NCBI RefSeq assembly: GCF_001949145.1
Contig: NW_019091547.1
Coordinates: forward strand, 65,945 to 129,944
Source: Acanthaster planci
Lineage: Eukaryota > Echinodermata > Asteroidea > Valvatida > Acanthasteridae
Length of the DNA stretch: 64,000 bases
Direction of reading: 5' to 3'
Below the pieces are notes generated by a model that saw nothing but the letters and a program-made list of their open reading frames with translations, had not been told where the DNA came from and ran no database searches. Shown piece after piece: positions 1 through 14,104 of this stretch. Positions within the stretch are counted from its first letter, which is position 1; every line of letters begins with the position of its first letter. Made by a program: the position numbers and the translations under genes.

Positions 1-3000
1 TTCCAGCAAAATGGCCCCTCTCCTGAAACACCATCTTCTGTTTATATGTTCTCACTGACCCACAAGCTGTGGCTTTATTTTAACACGTCAAGGATCATCC
101 AGAGCTCCTATAAAAAAAGATTACCCTCCGAAGCTCAAAATAACATTTCAGAAAGGACAATTTTTATGTTTACATTAACACAAAATATGGCCGAGCGATT
201 TTGAGCCAATATTTCTGGGAAATTGACAGCAGAATGGGAGGGGGAGTGTTTAGAAGAAACATCAATAAACTTAAACAGACCATTTTACAAAATCCATCTC
301 AGAGCTGGATTTGTAATAATCTCTAATTTTTTAAACACTTTCCAAACACCAAATTTCAATCAAACATTAGCCCGGTTAGGGTACATGTATATTATTTTTT
401 ATCAATGGAAACCAAGTCAAAATCACAAGCTAAATCCAAAATTTAGACACATTTAATTGGAAACTGATCAATAAGTTTGATCGTAATTCTTCTGCAAGTT
501 CTACCTGCATTCAAAAAACAAAAAACTCACAGGAATCTCGTATTCTCAGTGAGGCAGCCTTGGTATACCCCAGTGAGACTATGAATTCTACAAATGCAGC
601 AACAGAGGGCCTTTAGTTACCAAGCAATGATGACCTGTTTTGCATCAGATAATAACACATCCACAAACATGTATGACATGGTACAACGTGTATGTAAAGT
701 TGTATACCAATACGAGTGGGCAAGGGTGGATCCAGAGCCACATTTTCAAAGGGTGTGGGGGGAGGCAAAATTGTTTCTGGTTCCAAAATGGGTTTAAGGT
801 TTTTATTTCATTTATTTTCAAAGAATTTTTGGGAGGGAGGCATGGTTCCTGTTGGCATTCTCCCTTCCCCCCCCTCTTCCATGTAACTTTGCCAATGGAC
901 TTTTTATTTTTTACAAAATGACATATACAATGTCTGAGCAGAATTGAATGCTTCATCAAAAGGAAGGCCAAACTCTACCATTTTGGCCGAAGAGAGTTAA
1001 CTGATTTCCTTTGCAACTCCTTCAAAAAACATTCATTTTTTTTTTCATTTGAACTCAAAAAAGGTTTTGTTGGATTTGGGCCCTCTTTTCAATTAGGTAT
1101 TCAACTGATGCCCTTGTTAATTAACTGCCTGGTAGTCAGGTGGCAAACACAGGTGGATAAAAAAATAAAACTGGTGGTCCCCCCACAAAAAACTCCCCCC
1201 CTCCAGAATTTTGTTTCGAAATTGAATCCACCCTTGGTCACACAAGATTTCGGCAGAGCCATGGTTGATATAATATTAGGGCCCCAATGAATCCAATGGG
1301 AACACCTCCCATCATAATTTGTGTAAACTGCTGTGTGAAGACTGGTGGCTTTGTGTGTTCTGATAAGGACATGCGCACATCACTTTGAGGGGAGGTGGCG
1401 TTGTCTGTGCACACTTCCATCCAGTAAGCTTTGTTTGCATCATGACATTATCGTGGCAGATTTAATCAAAATTTGGGAGAAATGTCAGCAAGTATCATGC
1501 CAGAGAATCCAGTTCTGGTGGCAGTGGAGAAGTCGAGGAAGTTTCAGTTCTACAACGTAACCACTCAAGCAGCATGGTATTGGTAGCTGACTACCGTTAG
1601 CAAACCAAGCATGTCCAACATCAGCAATGTGCCATGCTTGGCCAACCATACATGAAGAATTGACACAGAAGTTTCTGTAAGGGTATGGAAGAACAAGTCC
1701 AATGGGAACAGAGCTTACAGGCAGCCAGGCACACCTGAGAATGGGCACAAACACCAGGGAGCTCGGAATGGGCTGTTGGCACTGAGCACACAGTGGGGTA
1801 AGTGCCAGCCCCAGCTCCCAATGTATCATAGCGGAGAAGCTGCTTGCACAAAGCCCACATAAAGTAGCATATTCCAACACATCAATGCGAGAGAACACTA
1901 ACCCAGGGCTCAACAATAGCTCCTACAAGCTACTTTGACTTTATAGACCTCCACTCCACTATCTGCCACACCTCAGCCCAGTGGTTCTTACTGCATTTCT
2001 CCAAATCCAGTGTCATCCAGGGCAGCTTTATATAAAATGATTAATCTCTAAGGGGTTTCTGCTTGTTTGTACAAGCATTCCACTTCCCTGTCACAATACC
2101 TTGCCCTGCTCCATTCCAGCTCCATTCCAAGAAAAACACAGCAAATGGGGCCACCTGACAAGCTCAAAGACATGTACAGGGGAATGTATACAAGTGACAA
2201 TGCGATTCTGCAGTGACACTTTCAATGTTGGCACTGTCCCATATAGGAAAATGTTGCACTTAATTATCCTCAATTTTGATGAAGGGCTGTGATCAGGTAA
2301 AGACAGATTTGGGCTTCATTACTTTTGACCTACCAAAACCTATAGGGTCGTAAATGAATACACTTGGGAGCCGTGAAAACCCCTCCTACCCCCTGCCCTC
2401 ACGGGCTCCTTGAACTTATTTCTCCGATAAGCTTCACCAGGAAGGCAGCCAAGGGTAACTCTCAGTGTACAACCAACTTCTGACTAAATTCTCCCTTGAA
2501 AACAGCTACACACAATGAGCATCCCCCCACTATGGATATCAACAGAAGCTGCACTTTTATTTTCTGGGTCACCTATGTTCGCGTGAGCAAACAAATGCAA
2601 GAACCATCACATGCACTTTACAACTGATTCTTTCCTCTATATGAGGAAGCTGAGGATGTGTTCCCTTTTCATTTAATAAATGATAAACGAACCAGTCAGT
2701 GAACTCCACCTCAGACACAAAGCATATGGTTGCCAAAGTGTGTACGTGACTACTCTTTAGGACGAAACCCCTTGGCAAAAAGGAGAAAAGTACTGCACAA
2801 AAGTGCACTCTTTTCAAGTGCCATGATAAGAGTATCCTTTTAACTCAGGACAGCATGTCAAGAGCAAAGTGTGTCAGTGTTCAAGTGAAATATATGAGCA
2901 GACTTGACAATGCTTTAATGTCAATGCATCATCACAGATTCTTATTAAGTCCTAACGGCAAGGTCAAAACTCAACTAGTTTACAGGAGGCCTTTTTGCGG

Positions 3001-6000
3001 GAACACTTTTATTTGAAGAGCTCAGGATGAAGTGGGCTCTGTGAGAACACCAATAGAATATGTTGCAGGGTAATCTCCCTAACCAGTTAATGTCAGGTTT
3101 GCTTCCCACAAAAAGCTGCTGGGGGATGCAAATTCTTGAACCTAACCATTTATTTCTGATTTCAATCTTCCTCCCTCCTAGTTCTTCTGTTCAGCCATGT
3201 TTGAACTGCTGTGGTAAACTTTGTGGCGCTTGTCCAGACATCAACCAGTTCATATAAAAAAGTCCATAGCATAGTAGGTGTCACCCTTGGTCATATGTGT
3301 TCTTTTGTCAATTATTTCGATACAAAGGAGTTGCTAATTGGGATTTTATAACCTCTCTTTTATAAGTGTGTAACCCCTCCTTTCTAAGGATGGTTTGGCT
3401 CCCTAGCAAATTGGTTTACCCAAACAAAGGAGGTCTTTAATCCCCTTAGCTCTTTTATGTATGGTGTGGGCTCCTCTATTTAAATTTAATTACTAAAGAA
3501 AGGTATTTCTCCAACTATGATGGGTTGGAGGGGGGTCCACTTAGTACCAACGTCCGCATAAACGATTGTCTTTATCGGCTTCGGCTTCTGCACTTTGACC
3601 CAACCAAGCATGACACGTTAATACATGGAAATGAAAAAAAGATTTTCTAAACGAGTGTACATGTCCTCTGTGAAACAAATAAGAAAAATAGTGTGTGTTT
3701 ACACATCACCCCCCCCCCGACAAGTGGTTAAGATGATCAGATCGCAGGGTTTGCTATTCTGAAGTTTTTTGTTACTGATCCTAAAGTTGTGATTGTGAGC
3801 CTTACCACTGACACAAGATGACATTTTATTGACCATTTTTCAAAGTTAGAGAGTCAAAGAGGGTCCAAGTGTAAAATGACTGTCTCATTATGGAATATTT
3901 TGGAAAAATTGGGTCAAAATTGTTTTCCACATACATGCACTTAACCAAGAGCAGCAGAACCTGTACCATTTAATAGTGCCTGTAGATAGTCTCAATTTCA
4001 AGCGTCATTTAATCTGTTAATTACTTTAATCTTTAACACATACATTTACATATGTAGCACAACTAGGAGAATATGCCACGTACATACATGTGGGCTGCCA
4101 GTGTAAATGGCATTATTCAGTAGAGTGTTTCAAAGTTTCAAATAGGGGAAAGAGGTAGAAGGGCTTGCTCTATAATCTCAATCTAACAAAGATTGGAAGG
4201 CAAAAGGTATTACTGGGGCATCACAGGAATGTTCTCTCTTCTATCTGGCCCTGTGTAATTAATGTTGAGCTGGCCTGAGTGAGGCAAACACTGGAGGAAT
4301 GCCTGAGTCCTTGTTCATATTTGCCATGCCAACAAACACTTAGGACTAATCTTTTAAACATCCCTTTGCTATCATATAATGTGTTCCCTTTGAGAGCTCA
4401 AAAAAGCTGTCCTGTGGGATTCTGTGATGTATATGCGCCTTGTTCGGAACTCTTTAAATTATTTTGTACTGATGAAAGAACCATCCATTAATAGGTTGCT
4501 GTTGGGGGAAGGAGACATTTTGGGTTACCATACAAAAACCTCTTTCAAGGAAACAAACAAAAGCCAGCTGTAAAGAACAAGATTAAAGTGAGCTTCCAGG
4601 AATACTTGGGGAACTTTTTTACTAATGAAGCCCCTCATTCAATCTTGTCATGACCACTGGGATGACCCTCCTGGTAAACTTCACTCAATTCACGACAAAA
4701 AAAAGGTTTGTTATGCTCCCTAGGGGACCTTGGGGATCTTGTGGTTTTCCAGACTGCTTCCCAATTTAGTTTGGTGGTGCGAATATTTCATCTCCCAATA
4801 AGCCTATTGTTGTCTGGGAAATAAGAACAACATCCTGTTGATGGGTCTAGGCACTGTGAGAGAGTCTGTGTTTGGGTTGTGGAAGGAGGGGGTGGAATGA
4901 AATGAGTGGTGAAAATTGAAAGCAGATGGTGTGAGATACAAAAGCTATGTTCAATCAATTATCGTATATTCAACCACTGTGTACATCAAATATCACTGTG
5001 AAATCAAATATTCAGTGCCAATCAATGAAATAAATAAATGAAAACTTTTAATTGTAAAACTGCATTCTAAAAGCACATTTTGAGGTGTCATAACAATATG
5101 AGTAAACTTGAAGACTGCGGAATGCATAAATGCCCATCAATAAGGGCCAACAATTAAGTCTCCTTCCTGTTTTCTTTTACTTTTTGTGAAATGGTTTGGC
5201 TGAAAAGACGCTGGATGAGTGGATCAAAAGTTTGGTACACTTGAGTTTGGCTCAGTAAATGCTGAATGCAGGCATGCTTGGTGTTTCACAATAGAACTTG
5301 TCTACATGCAGGTTAAGGCGGTACTATTAGCCTACTCAAGTTGATGCATCATGGGTGCCAATCACTATCAATGTATATTTGCAGTGTGCAGATGGGGGCT
5401 TAGGCCACATGACAATTTGGTGGTGGGATATTCAGCCATAGCTGATAGCACAGGACGTTCACCTAGTAATATTTGCATGCAGATGCACGGGGAGCATAAA
5501 AAAAATCAACTACTACAGTAAATCACCCAATGGCCCTTGATTAACCGCGATCAAAACCTCACTCAAAAAGTGAACTGCTATAATGTTCACATACTGGAAC
5601 AAAATATATGGACAAGTTCACTGAGTATGAGCATGACATAAGGCCTGTATGACATGGTGCAATGGACAAAACTACAAGACCTTCAAAGTTAAGTGTGTAT
5701 ACAGTAACTGCAATACTACACAACTTTCCTTTGAAAGAGAAAGAAGTTTCGAGGTCTGCAGAAGTACCACGTACATATACATGTACTTCTTATCTTAGAA
5801 ATGTGTAGAATGAATTACTATGAAAGAGAACTGCTGATGGCTTATACATGTATGTACATGTATGTTCTCTGTTTGAAGAGGAATGGACATGAAATGATTC
5901 AATTCCAGTATAAAAACACAGTGGTGACAATCACACTTTCCTTCAATTTTTCCTTTAGCTTATAAACCACCACTGTCACTTCCCTTCAAAAGTTCTCTTC

Positions 6001-9000
6001 ACTTGATCAGACAGGAACAGTGTACACATTATACATGTACACGGATCATGGTAAACCGTTCGATCCTGGAAATGCCAATTTTTTGGGGGGGTCCAAAAAA
6101 GCTCTAATAGTTACAGAGGATTACCTCATCTGAGATGAATGTTGATGACCATTCCAGGGAGCTGAGTAATAATTCTCACAACAGGCCAGCATTACCCTTC
6201 AGGGGACTGGAAAAAAGTTGTGAAACTATCCTACCACCAGCTATCATCAAGAGATTCTGGCCCTGGGCTCACATTAATGAGGTGAACCCCTCTGGATTCC
6301 CTTCCCCCTTTGATTTATTGCACAGGTGGGGAACTTGCAAGGCACGCCCCAATGAAAAACAATTGTCAAAGAAGAAACCTGTCATAATTATGACAAAGGG
6401 TTCAGGAATTGGTCTGGTTGGGCTGGGTGGTCTGGTCTTTGCAATCTCCAACCCTTTCTAACTCTCTCATCAAACTCTTTCATCAACAAGCAAGAAAGTA
6501 CTGTAGGAGTTACAGATATGATCCAACACTTGACTAATGCATCCCCTCATTTGCAGTTTTTAACTTTTACATGTACATGGACTTGGCATAACTCTTCTTA
6601 TTTGCTGCAAGCACCAAACTGTCAGTTTTTCTTTTCATCAGCAAGTCTTGTCTTTTCATCAGCATGTACTTGGTAAACTTATGCTGCATTTTAAAGTGAC
6701 GAAGAGAGCAAAACCACTTTGTGGGAATACGACGTACACGTATCTTTGTTTTCTACAACCATGTACCAGTTTCTTCAAATTCCCTTTCTGGAAGAACACA
6801 AAATTGTTCATTTCTATAACAACAGACCCTCCACACTCCCCACCAGTCACTTGGTTAATAGGGTTGTACCTACTTTTTCCTACATGTGTAAATATAGGTC
6901 CCGTCAGAGATGAGAGCAGCTGAACCAACTAGGAGGCCGCAAGGCTAAAACAAAACTTGATAAAAAAAAAGAAGTGAACGGATATTAATTTGTCTCCACA
7001 GTGTCCATGCAAAGTGAACAATTTCCGTTACGGTTTGCGCTCACCAGGCTCTTCTTAATGACGTGGAATTTACAAAACAAATCTGAATATTTGCACAGAA
7101 AAGATACAAGCATGTATAACACTGTCTCCAGCTCAAGTTTCTCCCCCAAGGTAAGTTGGTTATCAACATAACATTTTCTGCCCGGAAATGCTTGTGTATG
7201 TGTACCTAGGCTGTGTGTCCAGACGCCCAATCAGAGTGAACTGTCTCTGAACTGCATTGAATGGCTCCAGGCAAAACTTGTCAAATACCCCTGAGATGGC
7301 CATACTGCTGGCGTTCATGCACAATTGGATTGCTTTGCTGAAAAATGGCTTTCGTCAAAGTCCGAATCGATAGGGGCTTTCTTTGCTACTTTCAAGACAG
7401 AGGTTCAGCTGGGGTCACTCAAATGAACTGAACCAAATTGGAATGTGAAACATTGGTCTATAAAAACTCTTTAAGTTGACTTTAGAGTTTACCCTACAAA
7501 GGGTAAGAGCTCAAATATGAGCCATTCTATAAACTTGTGGTCCTAACATATTTGGTGTCCCTGTTACATACACCTAACCTGTGGAATTTGACGAGGAAAT
7601 ATAATTGAAATTGACTTAAAACTATATTTACGTGTTTGGCAGGTAATATGCAGCATATAATTTCACTGGGAAGTTTGAGAATGTGTTCTAAACTTACGAA
7701 AATATTTCCAGATGTGACAGAGACACAGAAAAAAATTGAACCTTACTTTACAGAATGACCCATTCCAGTACATGTTTATTTGTTGGCTATGTATCTAGTA
7801 CAACAACCCAATCTTTCAACAATTTCAAACAATTTTCTGAGATGAGAACTGACCTGATATTTGCAGTCAGGGATGCGAGTAAGCATGTAACCTTTGCCAA
7901 GCTTATAACTGGGAAAGGTTGCACTTTTATCATTTATACAGAGTGCACTGATTAGTGTCAGATTTTCACGACTGTGAAAGTGCCCTCTTGATAGATGTAA
8001 AGAAATGTTTCCCCTTATTTGCAAGTCTTCGTCCATCAAGACTAAGCACAAGAGAACCTCAGACTTTGGCACTATTTTGAAGTTCTGAGGAGTGGCTCTC
8101 AATAAATGGCCACACAACAAGGGACGATTTCGAGGAGTGGTACAGCAGTTAGCTGAGAAGATTTCTGTAGATTTTGGTGGTCATAGGGTGAAAACTGAAA
8201 GTGATGATAATGATGACCGCTCTGAAGCAGGGGAGAAAACTTACAATTTCAAGAAAATTTAATTGGTCAGTTGGTTATTGAATAGAACAAAGAAACGGAT
8301 TAGTCTGTGGGTTTTGGCTCCAACGGGCCTTTTTACAGGGATGTGTAATTACACACTATCTGTGTATATCTACACCAGCTTGGCCCAGAATTCCTAGCTA
8401 AAGGTCCTGGCAAAGGGGTGGGGGGGGTTCCTCAATTGGTTTTCAAGAGGGCTATTTGATCCAAACTGTTTACCTCTGCCTAAAGGTTTGTGGTCATCCA
8501 CACCCCAAACACTGACAGGTCTATGGTTACTCTCCTGGGTCGCTGGCTCTGATCTCCCAAATACTTGGGGTTTACACATGCTTCTCCTTGATCCCCTCTG
8601 GGTACTGTTTTTGTGGTTCTTTTGTCCCTTCTGAAACCAGGAGGGTTATACCCAGATGCATGAGTCATGCATCAAGGATCTCTTGGGATGTCATTGGTGT
8701 CAGGCTCTCCACTCCATCAACATGATTTGTCTGAATCCCCAGAACAGAATGACTGAACCATTGAGAAATGACAAGTTTAAGAAAACCAAAATATATAGTG
8801 TCTGTATAGTTGCTGAGGCTTATGAACGTGCTTAGCAATAAGTGAAGAAATCTGATGAGCAGAGTAAACATTGGCTAAGCAAGGATAGGCCAACTGTCAT
8901 GCAGGATGTATCAGTTGTCTCCTGATTCTCAGCCAATTTTACCCAAAACATGAATTCGCTGAGCACTGTTTCAAGCTTCCACAAAAATTGGGTTCTGCTG

Positions 9001-9060
9001 TACAACTACAACAGTTTCCTAAACTGACCAGGCTCACTACATTCAAACAAGGGAGCAGTC
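1..9060. other. Non-coding stretch, no gene supported
   Basis: No open frame exceeds about 143 codons and none shows a recognisable domain or flanking splice signals. There are scattered TACATGTA words (for example around 5770-5870), homopolymer tracts and A/T-rich DNA. It may be intron of the minus-strand signal-peptide gene. Confidence 0.5.
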
Positions 9061-9503
9061 CACAAAAAACATTTTAGAAAGTCCATAAGTCCGACGCCTC
9101 ATAAATCTGCCACCTCATAGGTCCGACGCCTCATAGGTCCGACACCTTGAAAGTCTGACGTTTGATTTGACACTTGTTACAAGCTTATGAAGACTGGCGC
9201 TAGGAACAAGACTTTCACAGTGTCAAGTATGGTGTACTACTTCTGACACACAGTATCGCATTGCATGGGTCCACACTCCTCCATGTTTCACAGTCCATCG
9301 CACTGATGCCTCATATAAGTTCTGACACCTCGTTGGCCCGACGTCAGATTTATGTGGTGTCGGACCTTTGAGGCGTCGAACTATGAGTCTGAAAAAAATT
9401 TTTTCATAAATCCGACGCCTCATTATTCCGATGCCTCTTAAGTCCGAAAATTCAAACTTTTGAGGTGTCGGACCTATGAGGCGTTGGACTTACGATACGC
9501 ACC
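9061..9503. repeat. Foldback element built on CATAAGTCCGACGCCTCAT, copy 1
   Basis: The left side repeats CATAAGTCCGACGCCTCAT and variants. The right side carries the reverse complement (GAGGTGTCGGACCTATGAGG) and ends GATACGCACCC. The centre (TTTGATTTGACACTTGTTAC, then GTGTCAAGTATGGTGTA) is shared with copy 2 at 12289-12835. No coding capacity. It is best read as a non-autonomous DNA element with long internally repetitive inverted arms. Confidence 0.75.
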
Positions 9504-10790
9504 CACTTTGACAACTGCAAATGTAACTTACACATTTGGGTTCACCTCACGTCGGTTGAAAAAATTTCTCCGTAACACAGGATGGCAACAATATATGCAA
9601 TACCTCAACAGCTGAGCCACAGGGAAATAGCACTGTCTTCAGTTTGTTGGTTTTTGCTCCAAGCAGGAAGATGGCTGAAATAACAGCCTGAATTTTGTAC
9701 TCTCTTGTTGGTAGAGACATTTGACCCAAGTATCACAGCTCACGGGAAAACACTGTATGAATGGACGAGATTTAAGTTCTAAAATTTTGGACCAATAAGC
9801 TTGTTCTATACACAGCATTCCATTGAGTTACCACACATATCACATGGCTCTTTCTGGACGAAGTATACCACTTGACTGGATAACTGTACAAACACAGTAA
9901 GTCAGGTCACATGTGTTTGTGAATGAGCAAACTGTGAAGATTTTCCCAAACAATGGGACATTCAGATGGTAAATTATCTTGTAAGTTTGCATCATCACGA
10001 GAATTTCGTTCAAGGTAAAATTCATATAAATATGATAAAATTAAATAGACTAAAAACCCCCAATGGCCAGAGGTCAGCGCTTTACAGCTGTGCGATAACC
10101 TTTCAAAAATAACCTACTGTACAAAAACAGGAGACCACAGGCAATGCCATGCAGAGGTGGTCCCCTAATATTTCTTTCATTTACAGCTTGCGTTCCACTG
10201 ACATTTTACAGATATTTTATTTATAACACCAACAGTGCAACAACCACTTCATTAGTCAGTAGTGAGGCATGTGTTTGGGAATCATCCCACTGACGTTAAG
10301 GGGGCAACATGCAAGGTACATGTACATGTACATAAGTGGTTTGCCCAGGGAATTTTAAGGGGGGGAAGGGATTGTCTGCTGACCAGGACTTTGCTGTGGA
10401 TACTTGCCAGGAAGTAAGACCAGGAAGTCCTTAAACAGTATGGATTCAAGATTGACTGGGGGAGAGAGGTCTTTTGTTTTCCTCCATGGTTTAGAAGAGG
10501 CTAGTCAGGTTTCACAATTAGATGGTTCAATGCTTTAGCACACGCTGAAATGGTCCAGAAAATTGGCAGGTTTCCTTCAAGTTTTCCGAGTTAATGGGTT
10601 GAGGCAAAGTCACCATGAACTGTCTCAAGTGAATTCTATTTGACAACAACACTGTTGGTATTCAGACTTGATACTGATCCTGAGAAATACACATGGGACT
10701 GGTCGCTGTTGCCATTGTTAACTTCATTTATGTTTTTTCACAGTTTTACCATGCATATTCTTGTTCAGGAAAAAAATAATTGATGACACA

Positions 10791-10877
10791 CGCTATATAC
10801 CGCTGGACCGCGTCCTCCGTGTGTCCCCCACCGTGTATTGCGGACACGCGGAGGACGCGGTCCAGCGGTATATAGCG
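10791..10877. repeat. 36-bp-armed near-perfect hairpin
   Basis: The left arm (10791-10826, starting CGCTATATACCGCTGGACCG) is the reverse complement of the right arm (10842-10877) with one mismatch. The loop is 15 bases (10827-10841). The arms are GC-rich apart from the TATATA near the base. The structure lies directly before the hammerhead-like motif at 10906. Confidence 0.85.
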
Positions 10878-10905
10878 GACTCTGCAGCATCCAGACTTCA
10901 GTTGC

Positions 10906-10960
10906 CTAATGAAGGCTAGCAGCACCAGCAGCCGAAACGTCGCTACCAGCAACACGACAC
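10906..10960 (+). ncRNA. Degenerate hammerhead-ribozyme-like repeat (candidate)
   Basis: CTAATGA (one change from the core CTGATGA) is followed by a GGCT...AGCC stem and then GAAAC. After that comes a possible third stem, GTCG (10939-10942) with CGAC (10955-10958). This is the box order of hammerhead ribozymes carried by retrozymes and Penelope-like elements. The changed core base and the absence of a clear GUC cleavage site after the third stem suggest an inactive relic or a look-alike. Confidence 0.3.
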
Positions 10961-11480
10961 CGCGAGTCATCGATTATCTTTTTCCTGTATTTGTCATCCA
11001 CCATGGTGATTATGTTTATCTCTTCCATATTCTTGTTTGAACACAGAGAACGATTGGAAAAAAATCTGATGTCTAACAGTGTACAGTATGAATTAATATT
11101 AATTTAACATTCTGGATCTCTCCTTTGCAACTTTCAGCCCTAAGTTAAGCTGCTAGCTCAGTGAGGTGTCTGCTGCAGTGAGAGATTTAGACACATTGAG
11201 AGAAATGAACAAAGGCAGAATACTACAGACTTTCATGGTTCGGTTTGTTAAAATTGCTGATAAGCAGAAATGTTTGAAAGCATCCAGACATTTTCCCATC
11301 AACTGTCATCACGCATTCCTTCTACGATTAACAAAGCAGATTCCTAAATATTATTCAAGCGCTGAATCCTCTGCAGTTACAGAGTTGAGTTACCACTTGA
11401 TTTGACTAACCCTAACAACTTTTGACTACTTTATTATTCTAATGCATGCATCAAACATTTACTTTGCAGGAGAAGCACCA

Positions 11481-12030
11481 GCAATAAAGGATCACTTTAT
11501 GGAACATTGCACATAAAAACCATCAGAATGCACCTTTATATCTCAGTTTTTCTTGATTTTTATTTTCCCCAGTATTTTTAAAGAGTGTTTTGCAGCTGTT
11601 TTGGTTTTATTTCTATACTCGTGAGCAAAACTGTGATGTTATTCCAGGAAGAAAACCTAATGTTACACTGGTATGACAAACAAAAAACACTGAATATGTT
11701 CAGTATTCTGCTGGCCTGAATATTCTTTTATGTGATTCACAGCTGAACAAGTATGTAGCAAGTACCCAGTGAGCAACCCTTCCTTGGAAATGATTTCAGT
11801 GAGTACATGTAATTCTGGGTTTGCAATTTGAAAGAGAAACCTACATTATGCACTGAGCCAAGTCTTCCCTGAATGACATCATAGTGACAATGCAGTCAGT
11901 CATCCAGGAAACTATGGACAATTTTGATGTCAAAAAAGTGCACTTTTTAATACATTTTACCTAGAAGGAATGTCAAATAGTTTTCATACATTGAAGTTTA
12001 AGATGCAGAAAAAAATGTTTCCGTGGAATG
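11481..12030 (-). repeat. CTTAAAGG-ended MITE family, diverged copy
   Basis: It shares with the copies at 41908, 45252 and 53012 the motifs TCGTGAGCAAAACTGTGATG (inverted, a variant of CATCA...GCTCATGA), AATGATTTCAGTGAG and AAAAGTGCACTTTT. The ends are blurred, so the limits are approximate. Confidence 0.45.
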
Positions 12031-12288
12031 TTAACACTGCTTTTAAACTTTATGCCTTCAAAAGTGCCTGACAGTGCAGCACTAGGCCAACACATACACG
12101 ACCTTGCTTAATTACAGAAGGAAATTACTCTGTCTACATCTGACAAACATTTCAAATGACCAGGGGCACTCCGAAGCAATGAGAAGGAATATCAGTCTCT
12201 TGAGTAAATGGCCAGGAAATAGCCAGTCTTTCCTACCACCAGATTCTAAAAATATATGAAGTTTTTCGGCAAAACGCCAGAGATTAGT

Positions 12289-12835
12289 GGGGTCAGCTCA
12301 TAAGTCTGACGCCTCATAATTCTGACGCCTCATAAGTCCGAAAAAGGCGTTTTAAAAAGTCCATAAGTCCGACGCCTCATAGGTCCGATGCCTCATAAGT
12401 CTGACAAATGCGTTTAAAAGTTCCAAAGGTTTTTTTGGCCCATGGCATACATGTAGATCCAACGCCTCAAAAAATCTGACACCTTGAAAGTCTGATGTTT
12501 GATTTGACACTCGTTACGAGCGTATGAAGACAGCACTAGGAACAAGATTGGTTCCCGGTGTCAAGTATGGTGTATTATTTATGACAAGCAGCGTCATGTC
12601 GTGGGGGCCCACACTCGTCCATGTTGACAGTCAATCACACTGATGCCTCTGGTCTGACGTCAGAGTTATGAGGTGTCGGACCTTTGAGGTGTCGGACCTT
12701 TGAGGCATCGGAACTATGAGGCTGAAAAAGATTTTTCATAAATGCGACGCCTCATTATTTCGACATCTCATAAGTCTGAAAATTCGGACTTTTGAGGCAT
12801 CAGACCTATGAGGTATTGGACTTATGATACGCACC
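12289..12835. repeat. Foldback element built on CATAAGTCCGACGCCTCAT, copy 2
   Basis: This copy has the same orientation and centre as copy 1, with extra left-arm repeats and an insertion near 12420-12465. The ends GGGGTCAGCTCATAAG and CTTATGATACGCACCC are roughly inverted. The two copies differ by many point changes, so they are separate old insertions and not a recent local duplication. Confidence 0.75.
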
Positions 12836-13308
12836 CAGATTAGTGACCTTATCCAAAATAACTACCAAAAACATAACCACCAGGGCTCTTCCCCCTAGGC
12901 ACTGAAAACAAAGCTCACAAATTCATTTGTGCACCTTCATTAATTAACAGAGGCTGTACTTTTGTATATTTGTTTTGTCCATTGGAGGTCCAATTAATAA
13001 CAGGTCATTAAGGGTGGAACATGGAAGTGACTGGCACAAGCCATGTGGATAGCCACCAGGCCAGTTCTGACCTCTAGAAAATGACCTTAGCCTTAAGTAA
13101 CCTACATCTGCAGCTATACTTGTACATACATGTAATAGCCATTGCATCTTGCTTGCTGGGGACACGTGAAACCAGGAACCAAACATTAGCTGTCATTATT
13201 TTTAGCAAAGTGCAATGTAGTGGAAAAGCATTTTGTTAGAATTTCTTCAAAGAACATTTGTTTGTGGAGGTAAACAGAAAGGGGAGTGCTGGCTACTCTC
13301 CCAAGGCA

Positions 13309-13703
13309 AAAGGGTGAAAAACTCCCTCTCAAAAGACTCGAACAGAATAAGTCCATCATAATCCACCTTGAAGTTGAACTCCAAAAGAATGAAAATCACT
13401 CCAAAAGTGTAGGAAAAAACTCTAAAAGTGAAAAACACTTCAAAAGAGAGGGCAACTAAATGACAACTCTTTTTCAAGTTGTCCTTTATATGGCTCCTTG
13501 GCAGAGTGGAAAGTTTCTGGAATGGTTTTCACTCGTTTTTAAAAAGAGAGGCCAAATACATGTAAATGACAACTCTTTTTCGAGTTGTCCCTTTATATGG
13601 CTCCTTGGCTGAGTGGTTTATACTGTTTTTAGAGTGGTTTTTCCATTTTTAGGAGTGGTTTTATAAGAAACTCACTTTTTGAGAGTGAGTTTTTCACTCT
13701 TTT
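13309..13703. repeat. Foldback element rich in GAGTG/CACTC
   Basis: The left end GGGTGAAAAACTCCCTCTCA is inverted at the right end (TGAGAGTGAGTTTTTCACTC). Inside, a 48-49 bp unit beginning GACAACTCTTTTTC is directly repeated at 13462-13509 and 13568-13616 with a few differences. Confidence 0.6.
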
Positions 13704-14104
13704 GCATTTACAAAGTACCACAACCTGAGGTCAGACAAAAAAAGGATGAGGAGTGCAACAAAGTGTGTGAAGTAAGCCATATCATGATTCGTTTTGAAAC
13801 AAGTAGAGGTATAAGCAGTGGAAAGAAATCGAGAGGTCAAACTGATTAACTGACATCTTTCCTCTCCTGTCCGTTTAATAATAATTTATTCATTTAAAAA
13901 GAGCAAATTTCATATAGATATGTTCAAATGAACTGTACAATGAAGACATTAAAACCATGCTGAACCCAATTAGGTTATGCAGGATTTCAATGGTCCCTAG
14001 GGGGTTAGGGTTAAGCGTGGAACAATGAATACATTTCAACATGGTTGAGCCAATGGCATACAAGGGTGTCTCAGGCAGCCGCCAAACAACCCACATTCAC
14101 CAAC

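Noticed and set aside
1485-1916. 143-codon minus-strand frame
   Set aside because: No domain, no splice-flanked exon pattern and no repeat-protein similarity. The cysteine/leucine mixture is consistent with a chance frame.
9079-9503. Regularly repeated short words resembling a CRISPR array
   Set aside because: The repeats vary, occur in both orientations with irregular spacing, lack unique spacers of constant length, and the DNA is animal nuclear sequence.
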